Assembly: GCF_002263495.1 (NCBI RefSeq) | Contig: NZ_CP022753.1 | Span: 2,728,001-2,792,000, forward strand | Origin: Nocardiopsis gilva YIM 90087 | Lineage (GTDB): Bacteria > Actinomycetota > Actinomycetes > Streptosporangiales > Streptosporangiaceae | Direction: 5' to 3' | Length of the DNA: 64,000 nt | Shown: positions 22,248 through 31,105 of the stretch, piece after piece | Layout: every line of letters begins with the position of its first letter | How positions within the stretch are numbered: position 1 is the stretch's first letter | Translations under genes and position numbers: made by a program | The notes under the pieces: model-generated | The model's database searches: none | Told to the model about the DNA's origin: nothing | What the model saw: the letters and a program-made list of their open reading frames with translations, nothing else

Positions 22248-23702
22248 ATGGCTGACCCGAAGGGCTTCCTCAAGATCACCGAGCGGGAGCTGCCCGCCCA
22301 CCGCCCGGTCGACGTTCGGATCCAGGACTGGCGCGAGGTCTATGCGGACTTCGACCGCGCCACGGTGACCAAGCAGGCGTCGCGCTGCATGGACTGCGGC
22401 ATCCCGTTCTGCCACAACGGCTGCCCGCTGGGCAACCTCATCCCCGAGTGGAACGACCTCGTCTACCGGCACGACTGGGGCGAGGCCATCGAGCGCCTGC
22501 ACGCCACCAACAACTTCCCCGAGTTCACCGGGCGGCTGTGCCCCGCCCCGTGTGAGTCGGCGTGCGTGCTGGGCATCAACCAGCCGGCCGTGACCATCAA
22601 GAACGTCGAGGTCTCGATCATCGACCGGGCCTGGGAGGAGGGCTGGGTCCGCCCCCAGCCGCCCGAGGTGCGCACCGGCAAGAAGGTCGCGGTCGTCGGC
22701 TCCGGCCCGGCCGGGCTCGCCGCCGCCCAGCAGCTCACCCGCGCCGGCCACGACGTGACCGTCTTCGAGCGCGCCGACCGCATCGGCGGGCTGCTGCGCT
22801 ACGGCATCCCCGAGTTCAAGATGGAGAAGCGGCACGTCGACCGCCGGGTCGCGCAGATGACCGCCGAGGGCACCGAGTTCCGCACCGGGGTCAACGTCGG
22901 CGTGGACATCACGGTCGAGCAGCTGCGCGCCGAGCACGACGCGGTGCTGCTCGCCGGCGGCGCCACCGCCTGGCGCGACCTGCCCGTCCCGGGCCGCGAG
23001 CTCGACGGCGTCCACCAGGCGATGGAGTACCTGCCGCAGGCCAACCGGGTGCAGCAGGGCGACATCGAGCGGCCCGCCATCACCGCCGAGGGCAAGCACG
23101 TCATCGTGATCGGCGGCGGCGACACCGGCGCCGACTGCGTGGGCACCGCGCACCGGCAGGGGGCCGCCTCGGTCACCCAGCTGGAGATCATGCCCAAGCC
23201 CCCGGTGAACCGGCCCGACTCCCAGCCGTGGCCGACCATGCCGATGCTGTACAAGGTCACCAGCGCGCACGAGGAGGGCGGTAAGCGGATCTACTCCGTG
23301 AACACCGTGGAGTTCCTCGGCGACGAGCAGGGCCGCGTGCGCGCGCTGAAGCTCGTCGACGTCAAGCGCACCGACAAGGGCTTCGAGCCGGTCGAGGGCA
23401 CGGAGCGGGAGATCCCGGCCGAGCTCGTCACGCTCGCCATGGGCTTCGTCGGCCCGGAGAAGGAGGGCATGATCGAGGCGCTGGGCGTCGAGCTCGACGG
23501 GCGCGGCAACGTCGTCCGCGCCGACGACTACGCGACCACCGTCGACGGCGTGTTCTGCGCCGGTGACATGGGCCGCGGGCAGTCGCTCATCGTCTGGGCG
23601 ATCGCCGAGGGCCGCTCCGCGGCCGCCGGTGTCGACCGCTACCTGACCGAGCAGACCGCCCTGCCGGTGGCCATCCCGCCCACGGAGCGGCCGCTGGTGT
23701 AG
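22248..23702 (+). CDS. gltD: Glutamate synthase small subunit
   Basis: 484 residues. The N-terminal ferredoxin-like part has cysteines CMDCGIPFCHNGCP and CPAPCESAC for 4Fe-4S clusters. An FAD fold follows (VAVVGSGPAGLAAAQQL), then an NADPH fold (VIVIGGGDTGADCVG). It feeds electrons from NADPH to GltB. The start ATG follows AAAGGAGGGAAACCACAG. Its own terminator lies about 25 bases past the stop. Confidence 0.97.
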   Translation: MADPKGFLKITERELPAHRPVDVRIQDWREVYADFDRATVTKQASRCMDCGIPFCHNGCPLGNLIPEWNDLVYRHDWGEAIERLHATNNFPEFTGRLCPAPCESACVLGINQPAVTIKNVEVSIIDRAWEEGWVRPQPPEVRTGKKVAVVGSGPAGLAAAQQLTRAGHDVTVFERADRIGGLLRYGIPEFKMEKRHVDRRVAQMTAEGTEFRTGVNVGVDITVEQLRAEHDAVLLAGGATAWRDLPVPGRELDGVHQAMEYLPQANRVQQGDIERPAITAEGKHVIVIGGGDTGADCVGTAHRQGAASVTQLEIMPKPPVNRPDSQPWPTMPMLYKVTSAHEEGGKRIYSVNTVEFLGDEQGRVRALKLVDVKRTDKGFEPVEGTEREIPAELVTLAMGFVGPEKEGMIEALGVELDGRGNVVRADDYATTVDGVFCAGDMGRGQSLIVWAIAEGRSAAAGVDRYLTEQTALPVAIPPTERPLV

Positions 23703-23726
23703 CGCGTCAGCGCGAAGCACAGCGTG

Positions 23727-23759
23727 GCGGGGGCCGTCGCCCGGGGCGACAGCCCCCGC
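23727..23759 (+). terminator. Terminator of gltBD
   Basis: GCGGGGGC (23727-23734) pairs with GCCCCCGC (23752-23759). An inner GTCGCC/GGCGAC stem closes a three-base loop after one mismatch. TTCCGTT follows. Confidence 0.7.
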
Positions 23760-23809
23760 TTCCGTTGCCGGGCCTGTCGGGCGCGATCACGGCCGCATAG
23801 CCTGAAGCC

Positions 23810-24187
23810 ATGGCCTACCGAGTACTCGGTGAGACGGCGATGCTGCTGCACTTCGCCTTCCTGGTCTATGTCACGCTCGGGGGGTTCCTCGCCTGGCGGT
23901 GGCCCCGGCTCATCTGGCCGCACTTCGTGTGCGCCGGGTACGGGATCCTGATCACGCTCATCGGCTGGCCGTGTCCGCTGACCGGTGTCGAGGACTGGGC
24001 GCGGGAGAAGGCCGGCCAGGAGGGGCTGGCCGGGTCGGGCTTCATCGACCACTACCTCACCGGGGTCATCTACCCCGAGCAGTACCTGGACGCGGTGCGG
24101 TTCGGCGTGGGGGTCCTCATCTTCGTCGCGTGGACCGGCGTGCTTCTCCTGCAACGTCGGCGATCCGCGACGGCCCATGCCAGGTGA
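23810..24187 (+). CDS. DUF2784 family membrane protein
   Basis: 125 residues with three to four hydrophobic segments. The family pattern includes LLHFAFLVYVTLGGFLAWRWP, then CAGYGILITLIGWPCPLTGVEDWARE and a final segment before a short basic tail. Function of the family is unknown. The gene is monocistronic between gltD and a toroid-fold protein. Confidence 0.8.
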   Translation: MAYRVLGETAMLLHFAFLVYVTLGGFLAWRWPRLIWPHFVCAGYGILITLIGWPCPLTGVEDWAREKAGQEGLAGSGFIDHYLTGVIYPEQYLDAVRFGVGVLIFVAWTGVLLLQRRRSATAHAR

Positions 24188-24338
24188 GAGGTCCACAAGA
24201 CGCGTTAAGAACGCGTGAGAATCTTCCGTGCAGAATGTCCGATTATTGCCGGAGTGGCGCCATCGACCTGGGCAAACGGTGACATATGGCGTACCTCACG
24301 GAGGTTTCAACCGGGCACTGCGGGCGTACCTTCGAAAT

Positions 24339-25238
24339 ATGAGCTTATTGACCATGGAAGACCTCCGAGCAGCAGAGCACTTCATCTCCCGCACCGCACG
24401 GCTGATCGACCGGCACCGCTTCGCGTTCCACTTCTCCAGTGGGCCGGCCGCCCCGATCCTGTCGGCCCTGGAGTCCTACCGGAACGTCGACGGTGGCTAT
24501 GGCAATGGGCTGGACCCCGACCTGAGAGGTCACGGCAGCCAGCCCATCGCTGTGGAAACCGCCCTGCGCTATCTCGACGAGCTCGGCTCCATCGGCCGCG
24601 ACACCGCCGCCGACATCTGCAAGTACCTCACCCGCGTCACCCACAGCAACGGCGGCGTCCCCAGCGTCCTGCCCAGCGTCCGGCACACCGAGGCCGCCCC
24701 CTGGTGGCGCGAGGCCGACGACTTCGCCGGAGCGCTCGCCCCCACCGCCTCCATCGTCGGCATCCTGCACAAGCACCACGACCCCCACCCCTGGCGGGAC
24801 CGGGCCACCTCCTTCTGCTGGACCCGCATCGTCGGAATCAACTGGACCGACCCCATTGAAGCCATGGGGATCTGCACCTTCCTGCAGAACGCGCCCAACC
24901 GCACCCGCGCCAACGCCGAGCTCGACCGGCTCGCACCGATGATCCGCGCCGTCGTCGAACTCGACCCCGACGCCACCGGCCACGTCCACACGCCCCTCGA
25001 CCTCGCGCCCAGCCCCGACCACATCGCCCGCCGCCTGTTCACCGATGCTGAGATCGACAAGCACCTCGACGCCCTGCTGGCCCAGCAGGCCGACGACGGC
25101 GGCTGGCCGATCAACTGGGAGAGCTGGGCCGACACCGCCACCAACGAGTGGCGCGGCATCATCACCATCCAGCGGCTGCTCACCCTGCGCGCCTACGGCC
25201 GCATCGGCAGCTCCGTCCCCGCCCCGATACAGGCCTGA
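24339..25238 (+). CDS. Alpha/alpha-toroid (prenyltransferase/terpenoid cyclase-like) protein of unknown function
   Basis: About 299 residues. Repeated helical units with NVDGGYGNGLDPDLRGHGSQP, SNGGVPSVLPSV and QADDGGWPINWESW resemble the QW-like repeats of the prenyltransferase/squalene-cyclase toroid fold. There is no signal peptide and no DxDD or DCTAE motif, so cyclase activity is not supported. The start is uncertain. ATG 24339 is chosen because the domain follows directly, although no Shine-Dalgarno precedes it; in-frame ATG 24354 is possible. Confidence 0.6.
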   Translation: MSLLTMEDLRAAEHFISRTARLIDRHRFAFHFSSGPAAPILSALESYRNVDGGYGNGLDPDLRGHGSQPIAVETALRYLDELGSIGRDTAADICKYLTRVTHSNGGVPSVLPSVRHTEAAPWWREADDFAGALAPTASIVGILHKHHDPHPWRDRATSFCWTRIVGINWTDPIEAMGICTFLQNAPNRTRANAELDRLAPMIRAVVELDPDATGHVHTPLDLAPSPDHIARRLFTDAEIDKHLDALLAQQADDGGWPINWESWADTATNEWRGIITIQRLLTLRAYGRIGSSVPAPIQA

Positions 25239-25305
25239 CCCGCCCGCACACCGGCGGTCGGCGCGACCGGGCATCCCGGAACCGGCCGACCGCCGCCCCG
25301 TGTGA

Positions 25306-26007
25306 TCACACCCCCCGACCGGCCGCATCCGGCCGACCCAGCGTCAGCACCCGCACCCCCGAACCGGCCAGCGCCTCCGGCCCCGGATCACCCGGCAGCA
25401 CCCGCCCCGTCGCGGCCCGCACCGCCGTCATGGTCGGCACCCCCGGATCTCCCTCGCCGAACAGCAACCGCGCCACCACATCCAGCGCCTCCGGCGACGT
25501 CCACGGATCGCGCCCCAGCGCATCCGCCAGGTCCAGGCCGTGCAACGCCAGCTCCACCACGCGCGTCACCAGGAAATCGGTGAGCAGCATCGCATCGCCG
25601 TGCCGCGTCAGCACCACCCGGTCCGACGCCTCCTTCGCCAACCGCGGCTCCAGCTCCCGCCACACGCCCTCGCAGACGCGCCCCATCTCACCCGCGTCCG
25701 ACCGGCGCGCCGCCGCCTCCACGGCGCCCGAAACCCGCTCCTCGTCCGTCTCCGCGGACATCCGCCCATCCGGCGTGTAGTACCCCGCCGCGTCCACCAG
25801 CGCCCGCTCCGGCGCCACCTCATCCAACATCGACGCCACCCGGTGCAGCGCACCCACCGTGTGCACCGCCAGCGCCGCCACATCCCACGGCGCGCACCGC
25901 GTCGGCCGCACCACCTCCTCCTCCGTCAACCCCAGCAGCACCCCCGTCACCCGGGACGCCTCGGCGCGCAGCGCCGCCATCACATCAGCCCGTTGCCACT
26001 CAGCCAT
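25306..26007 (-). CDS. Maleylpyruvate isomerase-like (DinB/MDMPI fold) protein
   Basis: 233 residues. The N-terminal four-helix metal-binding part shows conserved histidines in AALAVHTVGALH and VELALHGLDLADAL, the pattern of the mycothiol-dependent maleylpyruvate isomerase N-terminal domain. The C-terminus has the short alpha-beta domain ending in VRVLTLGRPDAAGRG. Actinobacteria have many such proteins, most with unknown substrate, probably mycothiol-linked. It is divergent from pyk. Confidence 0.75.
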   Translation of the reverse strand: MAEWQRADVMAALRAEASRVTGVLLGLTEEEVVRPTRCAPWDVAALAVHTVGALHRVASMLDEVAPERALVDAAGYYTPDGRMSAETDEERVSGAVEAAARRSDAGEMGRVCEGVWRELEPRLAKEASDRVVLTRHGDAMLLTDFLVTRVVELALHGLDLADALGRDPWTSPEALDVVARLLFGEGDPGVPTMTAVRAATGRVLPGDPGPEALAGSGVRVLTLGRPDAAGRGV

Positions 26008-26141
26008 GCGGCGGAAGCTACCGCCCCACCCCCGCCGGCCACGCAGCGGGGGACAGGAGTTCGCCGGAACACCAGCTCACCGACGCTCAGTCGCAACCTG
26101 GTTTAGACCACCTGGGTCCGGAATAGTCGTAGAGTTGCAAC

Positions 26142-27572
26142 GTGACACGTCGAGCAAAAATCGTCGCGACCCTCGGCCCAGCAACCTCGAGCCCGGAGAC
26201 CCTCCGCGCGCTTGTTGACGCCGGGCTGGACGTAGCGCGACTCAATCTCAGCCACGGAACATACGAAGACCACCGCAACAACTACGAGAACGTACGCGCC
26301 GCGGCCGAAGCCGCCGGACGCAGCGTCGGGATCCTCGCCGACCTCCAAGGACCCAAAATCCGCGTCGGCACCTTCGCCGACGGCCCGGTCGAGCTCGCCC
26401 CCGGCGACGAGTTCACCGTCACCATCGACGACGTCCCCGGCGACGCCCGCCGGGTCTCCACGACCTACAAGGGCCTGCCCAGCGACGTCCGCCCCGGTGA
26501 CCGCGTCCTCATCGACGACGGCCGCGTCGTGCTGGAGTGCACCAAGACCACCAGCGCCGACGTCCACACCCGCGTCATCATCGGCGGCCCCGTCTCCAAC
26601 AACAAGGGGCTCAACCTCCCCGGCGTCTCCGTCAGCGTCCCGGCCCTCACCGACAAGGACGAGGCCGACCTCCGCTGGGCCCTCCGACAGGGCGTCGACA
26701 TCGTCGCCCTGTCCTTCGTGCGCAGCCCCGCCGACGCCGACGAGTGCTTCCGCATCATGGACGAGGTCGGCGTCCGCGTCCCGCTCATCGCCAAGATCGA
26801 GAAGCCCCAGGCGGTCGAGCGCCTCCAGGACATCATCGAGGTCTTCGACGGCGTCATGGTCGCCCGCGGCGACCTCGGCGTCGAACTGCCCCTTGAAAAC
26901 GTCCCCATGGTGCAGAAACGCGCCATCGAGCGCTGCCGGGACAAGGCCAAGCCGGTCATCGTCGCCACCCAGATGCTGGAATCCATGATCAGCTCGCCCC
27001 GGCCCACCCGCGCCGAGGCCTCCGACGTCGCCAACGCCGTCCTCGACGGCGCCGACGCGGTCATGCTGTCCGGCGAGACCAGCGTCGGCGAGTACCCGAT
27101 CGAGACCGTGCAGACCATGGCCCGCATCGTCGCCGCCGCCGAGCAGGAGTCGCTGCGCGCCTCGCACATCCTGCAACGGGTGCCGGAGACCACCGGCGGG
27201 TCCATCGCCCGCGCCGCCGCCGAGGTGGGCGCCACCATCGGGGCCAGGGCCCTGGTCGCCTTCACCATGTCCGGCGAGACCGCGCGCCGCCTGGCCCGCT
27301 ACCGCTCGCCCATCCCACTGATGGCCTTCACCACGGAGTCCTCCACGCGCGCGCAGCTCTGCCTCACCTGGGGCGTCGAGACGCACTGCGTGCCGTGGGT
27401 CGACCACACCGACGCCATGGTCGCCCAGGTCGAGAGCGAACTCCTGGAGATGGGCGCCTACAACAAGGGCGACAAGATCGTCATCGTCGCCGGCAGCCCG
27501 CCCGGAACCCCCGGTTCCACCAACTCGCTGCGCGTCCACCGCCTCGGTGACGCCATCGCGCATGGCCAGTAG
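26142..27572 (+). CDS. pyk: Pyruvate kinase
   Basis: 476 residues. It makes pyruvate and ATP from phosphoenolpyruvate and ADP. It begins TRRAKIVATLGPATSSPETL. The active-site signature is LIAKIEKPQAVERL, with MVARGDLGVELPLENVP and the Mg/K site ATQMLESMI. The B domain spans roughly residues 70-170, and the C-terminal allosteric domain is complete. The GTG start at 26142 is the natural one. The gene is single, with a wide-loop stem after it. Confidence 0.96.
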   Translation: MTRRAKIVATLGPATSSPETLRALVDAGLDVARLNLSHGTYEDHRNNYENVRAAAEAAGRSVGILADLQGPKIRVGTFADGPVELAPGDEFTVTIDDVPGDARRVSTTYKGLPSDVRPGDRVLIDDGRVVLECTKTTSADVHTRVIIGGPVSNNKGLNLPGVSVSVPALTDKDEADLRWALRQGVDIVALSFVRSPADADECFRIMDEVGVRVPLIAKIEKPQAVERLQDIIEVFDGVMVARGDLGVELPLENVPMVQKRAIERCRDKAKPVIVATQMLESMISSPRPTRAEASDVANAVLDGADAVMLSGETSVGEYPIETVQTMARIVAAAEQESLRASHILQRVPETTGGSIARAAAEVGATIGARALVAFTMSGETARRLARYRSPIPLMAFTTESSTRAQLCLTWGVETHCVPWVDHTDAMVAQVESELLEMGAYNKGDKIVIVAGSPPGTPGSTNSLRVHRLGDAIAHGQ

Positions 27573-27588
27573 TCCATGAGCACCCACC

Positions 27589-27635
27589 CGGACCCGGCCG
27601 CGGGGCGTCGCGGGGCCGCCCTCCGGCCGGGTCCG
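27589..27635 (+). terminator. Candidate terminator after pyk
   Basis: CGGACCCGGCC (27589-27599) pairs with GGCCGGGTCCG (27625-27635) across a 25-base G+C-rich loop. No T-run follows. Confidence 0.45.
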
Positions 27636-27751
27636 TGGGCGCGGTTCAGCGCCGCCTGAGCGGACGCGGACGGCTCGCCCCGAGGGGCTCAGGCGGATCA
27701 ATCCGCCGAGCGCTGTCGGGGACGGCCAGGACGCTTCTCGGGGCGATGCGA

Positions 27752-28696
27752 TCACTGCGGCTGCACGTTGGAGACGCCGTTCTCGTAGGGAACCCGCTCC
27801 AGGGGCATGTCCCACGGCAGCAGGTTCCACGGGCTGGCCGGGTCGGTGGTGAGGATCCCCAGGGCCGTCCACACGCGGTCCGACCCCGCGTCATCGGAGC
27901 CGCCGCCGTGCCAGAGCAGGTAGCCGCCGTGGAACGCCTCGGCCAGCTGGTGCCAGCTCGCGTAGCGGCGCTGGAGGTCCGTGGCGACGCGCCGCAGCAG
28001 GTTGTGCGTCTCCACCGGGCTCAGCCAGTCGAGCGTGGCGCCCCCGCAGGCCAACCGGATCAGGTGCACCGACTTCCACCACTGGTAGGCGCCGATGACC
28101 ACGGTCTCGGCGGAGTCGTCCGACCCGGTGATCTCGCGCATCCGCTCGACCTGCTCGGGCGTGAGCCGGATCCGCTGCTCTTCGCGCTGCCCCTCGGGAT
28201 CGCGGCTGCGCGCCGTGCCCGTGCGCAGATCGACGACCAGGTCGGCGCGGTCCCCGGCGTGCAGCTCATCCCAGAGGCGATCGACCGTCGCCAGCAGCGT
28301 CTGCCGGTTGACGATGCCCCACTCCTGCTCGAAGACCCTGCGGTAGCGCCGGCGCAGCTGCGGCCGGACCACCACGTCCCAGGGCTCGGCCAACGCCACG
28401 CGGAACGGCGCGGCCACCGCCGCGGCCCAGCGCTCGGTGCTCAGCGGCGCGTCGGGGTTCTTGGTGCGCAGCGTGGGCGCCTCACGGGCGCCGATGACCA
28501 GCTCGGCGAAGGACCCGGCCGCCAGCGCCACGATGGGCAGGATCGCCCACGCGCCCTGGTCGGCCACCACGAGAACGACGATGAGCAGTGCGAGGGGAGC
28601 CATCAGCCACGGCTGTCGCCGCTGAGACCCCCAAGCCACGACGGCCCAGGCACCGATCGTCAGCGCCCCAACCACCCCGGCGACCGCGGTGAACAC
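27752..28696 (-). CDS. DUF1266-domain membrane protein
   Basis: About 314 residues. Two hydrophobic segments at the N-terminus (up to about residue 70) are followed by a soluble domain. Its last third, ACGGATLDWLSPVE, DLQRRYASWHQLAEAF and HGGYLLW, fits the DUF1266 pattern. Function is unknown. The start was moved to the GTG at 28696, because AAGGGAG sits six bases ahead of it, rather than an upstream TTG. It is convergent with pyk. Confidence 0.65.
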   Translation of the reverse strand: MFTAVAGVVGALTIGAWAVVAWGSQRRQPWLMAPLALLIVVLVVADQGAWAILPIVALAAGSFAELVIGAREAPTLRTKNPDAPLSTERWAAAVAAPFRVALAEPWDVVVRPQLRRRYRRVFEQEWGIVNRQTLLATVDRLWDELHAGDRADLVVDLRTGTARSRDPEGQREEQRIRLTPEQVERMREITGSDDSAETVVIGAYQWWKSVHLIRLACGGATLDWLSPVETHNLLRRVATDLQRRYASWHQLAEAFHGGYLLWHGGGSDDAGSDRVWTALGILTTDPASPWNLLPWDMPLERVPYENGVSNVQPQ

Positions 28697-28918
28697 CCCG
28701 CACTCCCTTCGCAACGGGTCCCGGCGCGCCGTCGACGTCGACTGACGATGCCGCTACCCGGACCACTCCCGATTACAGGATCGGGGACTATAGCCCGTCG
28801 TGGCGACCAAACCCACGGGTTGTGCCCAGGTTGTAGCCGTGATGTGACCGGTCCTGGTCACTAAGGTGCGCTGGGCATGGCAAACGTCCTGTTCAGGGCC
28901 TTCCAGGGTGGGTAAGTC

Positions 28919-29716
28919 TCAGTATTTCGGGCCGACGAACGAGTCCAGGAGAGCGACCGAGGGCTTCTTGGCGATGGAGACGATGCCTTGGACCTGGTGG
29001 CCCTCCCTGCCCCGCTTCCATCGAAACTTCCATTCGATGCCGAGCAGGTCCAGCATGACGACGAGCAGTCCCAGAATGTCGCGGGAGGCGTTGGAGAAGA
29101 AGTAGCGAGGGTACTCGTAGTACTTCCACTCGCCGTCGACCATGCGCCGCACGCGGTTGGTCGTCCTACAGCCGTCTGAATGGATGAGCCCGCGCACGAA
29201 CTCACGGGGATGGTTCTCGACGATAGCGATCTGCCACTCCGCTAGTGAGATCTGGCGTTCGTGCTTGCGGCGGGCGCCGTGCTGAGGGAAGATGCACAGC
29301 CAGTGCTTCCAGTACGCCTTCACGTCCTTGCAGCCGGTCCTGTTGACGACGATGACGCGATGATTCGGTAGCACGGTGTGCAAGGCGTTGGTGCACTCCT
29401 GGACCAGGCCAGGCCAGTCGTTCGCGCAGGAGATCTGGAGGGCCCACACCTTCTTCGCTCGTTCTCCCACATAGCCGATATAGCCGTCGCCGAGATACAG
29501 GCCGAGGAGGTAGGAGTAAGCGCGGTGGTCCAGGCTTGCCCCCGAGCACCGGGGGCAGTAGGTCTCCGATTCGTTCTTCGTGGAGCGTCGTCTTCGTCCT
29601 GTCCGCCAGTTCCGGACGGACTGGACGGAAACATTGCATGCCTGAGCTACGGCATGGTCTGTCCATCCTTGGGCGTGGAGTCGCAGGGCCTCGTTGACGG
29701 TTGCGCGGGGGTACAT
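28919..29716 (-). CDS. HTH plus LAGLIDADG-type endonuclease-like protein
   Basis: 265 residues. An N-terminal helix-turn-helix (HAVAQACNVSVQSVRNWRTG, residues 21-40) is followed by a basic patch and CPRC (54-57). A LAGLIDADG-like domain has first motif YLLGLYLGDGYIGY (69-82) and second motif REFVRGLIHSDGC (171-183); each keeps the acidic residue for metal. Homing endonucleases of this fold cut long DNA sites. It lies downstream of tRNA-Leu on the same strand and is clearly A+T-richer than its neighbours, suggesting transfer. No intron or intein is seen around it, so it is a free-standing gene; a regulatory role is possible. Confidence 0.7.
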   Translation of the reverse strand: MYPRATVNEALRLHAQGWTDHAVAQACNVSVQSVRNWRTGRRRRSTKNESETYCPRCSGASLDHRAYSYLLGLYLGDGYIGYVGERAKKVWALQISCANDWPGLVQECTNALHTVLPNHRVIVVNRTGCKDVKAYWKHWLCIFPQHGARRKHERQISLAEWQIAIVENHPREFVRGLIHSDGCRTTNRVRRMVDGEWKYYEYPRYFFSNASRDILGLLVVMLDLLGIEWKFRWKRGREGHQVQGIVSIAKKPSVALLDSFVGPKY

Positions 29717-29761
29717 ACGCCTAGCGTGCCGCGGCGTTCGTACGGGAGTTCGACTATCCAC

Positions 29762-29804
29762 AAGAAAATAACCCCCGAATGGCTCGGAGGAGCTGTTCGG
29801 GGGT
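29762..29804 (-). terminator. Terminator of tRNA-Leu
   Basis: On the minus strand CCCCCGAA pairs with TTCGGGGG (29772-29779 with 29796-29803), with an inner GCTC/GAGC stem. TTATTTTCTT follows. One of the few classical intrinsic terminators in the window. Confidence 0.8.
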
Positions 29805-29816
29805 GGGGTGCGCGGG

Positions 29817-29899
29817 TGCCGGAAGTGGGATTCGAACCCACAAGCCCTTTCGGGCAATCGCTTTTGAGACGATCGTGTATACCATTCCACCATTCCGGC
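29817..29899 (-). tRNA. tRNA-Leu (anticodon CAA)
   Basis: An 83-base class II tRNA. The acceptor stem GCCGGAA pairs with TTCCGGC, followed by discriminator A. The anticodon stem ATCGT/GCGAT encloses the loop CTCAAAA, giving anticodon CAA for UUG codons. The long variable arm is TGCCCGAAAGGGCT and the T loop TTCGAAT lies between GTGGG and CCCAC. CCA is not encoded. Confidence 0.95.
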
Positions 29900-30005
29900 A
29901 TGATCCGGACGTCTGCCTCATTTGGCTGAGAAGCCGGATCAGGGTATCGACTTGGCTCCAGTGGGCCCGCCGACGTCCCGGAGTCTACACGTCCTCGGTA
30001 GGCTC

Positions 30006-30614
30006 ATGTACGTGACGACGACGCAGAGCCGCGTGGTGATCGCGGAAGACGAGGCCCTGATCCGGCTGGACCTCAAGGAGATGCTTGAGGAAGACGGCTA
30101 TGCCGTCGTTGGGGAGGCGGGTGATGGCGAGACGGCGATACGTCTCGCGACCGAGCTCAAGCCGGACCTTGTCATCCTCGACATCAAGATGCCTGTCCTG
30201 GACGGGCTGTCCGCCGCCGAGCGCATCGCGGCGGAGCGGATCGCTCCGGTCGTGATCCTGACCGCCTTCTCCCAGCGCGAGCTGGTCGAGCGCGCGCGGG
30301 ACGCGGGTGCGATGGCGTATCTGGTCAAGCCCTTCAACAAGGCGGACCTGGTCCCCGCGATCGAGATGGCGGTCAGCCGGTACGCCGAACTCTCCGCCTT
30401 GGAGGCGGAGGTCACCGGGCTCCAGGACCGACTGGAGACGCGCAAGCTCGTCGAGCGCGCCAAGGGGCTGCTGCAGAGCCGACACGGGCTGAGCGAGCCC
30501 GAAGCGTTCCGGTGGATCCAGAAGAACTCGATGGACCGGCGGCTGACCATGCGCAAGGTCGCTGAGACCGTGATCGAGACGCTGGAAGGGCAGCCACCCC
30601 AAGGGGAGAAGTAG
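30006..30614 (+). CDS. pdtaR: ANTAR-domain response regulator (PdtaR-like)
   Basis: 202 residues. The receiver domain (residues 9-125) has the acidic pair AEDEALIR, phospho-acceptor Asp59 in DLVILDIKMP and Lys in YLVKPF. A coiled linker leads to the ANTAR RNA-binding domain (about 135-195, KLVERAKGLLQSRHGLSEPEAFRWIQK), which binds dual-hexaloop terminator RNAs and prevents termination. It matches PdtaR (Rv1626) of mycobacteria in size and order. The cognate sensor kinase is not adjacent. ATG 30006 or GTG 30012 may be the start. A strong terminator follows. Confidence 0.9.
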   Translation: MYVTTTQSRVVIAEDEALIRLDLKEMLEEDGYAVVGEAGDGETAIRLATELKPDLVILDIKMPVLDGLSAAERIAAERIAPVVILTAFSQRELVERARDAGAMAYLVKPFNKADLVPAIEMAVSRYAELSALEAEVTGLQDRLETRKLVERAKGLLQSRHGLSEPEAFRWIQKNSMDRRLTMRKVAETVIETLEGQPPQGEK

Positions 30615-30661
30615 ACCCACCCGACCGACAGCGCGTCGACCGCCGCACCGATAGCTACCAG

Positions 30662-30701
30662 GGCGCGCCTCCCGGACCGTATCCGGAAGGCGCGCCTTTT
30701 T
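30662..30701 (+). terminator. Terminator after the ANTAR regulator gene
   Basis: GGCGCGCCT (30662-30670) pairs with AGGCGCGCC (30688-30696), with inner CCGGA/TCCGG pairing. TTTTTG follows. A classical intrinsic terminator. Confidence 0.9.
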
Positions 30702-31105
30702 GTATGCCACGTGTATGTCGCCCGACACGCCCGACGTCGGGTGGGAAGTAACGCAGCGTCACCGTCGGCCCCGATGAAGCGGGGCGGCGGCGCCCCACGT
30801 CACACACGATCTTCGGCCGCGCCGCACGCGCCTTGAGAGCGCTCCGTCGGGCGGGTATCACAGAGAGTCTCACCAGGTCAGAGGTAATAACCCCGGTTTC
30901 GTCCCGGGGTTTCGGTCTCCGGTCAACCGGCTTCGTGTCCCGATTTGATCACGTATGTACACAAAGGGGTGACGTTTGGGTCACGTGGCTTAAGGCGTGC
31001 TGAATGACCTGGGTAAACCGGGCTAAACTCACGCCACCGAACAGCAAAGAACCGGTCTGGCGCCCCTGCCCGGATCGGCCATCCTAAAATGCGCAAGGAG
31101 TGCGC
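30702..31105. other. Upstream region of the liv operon
   Basis: About 400 bases with no gene. It holds a GTGAC-N6-GTCAC inverted repeat (30969-30984), a candidate operator. An 8-bp hairpin AACCCCGG/CCGGGGTT (30889-30911) and a TAAACT (31024-31029) that could be a -10 box are also present. AAGGAG at 31095-31100 serves livH. Confidence 0.45.
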
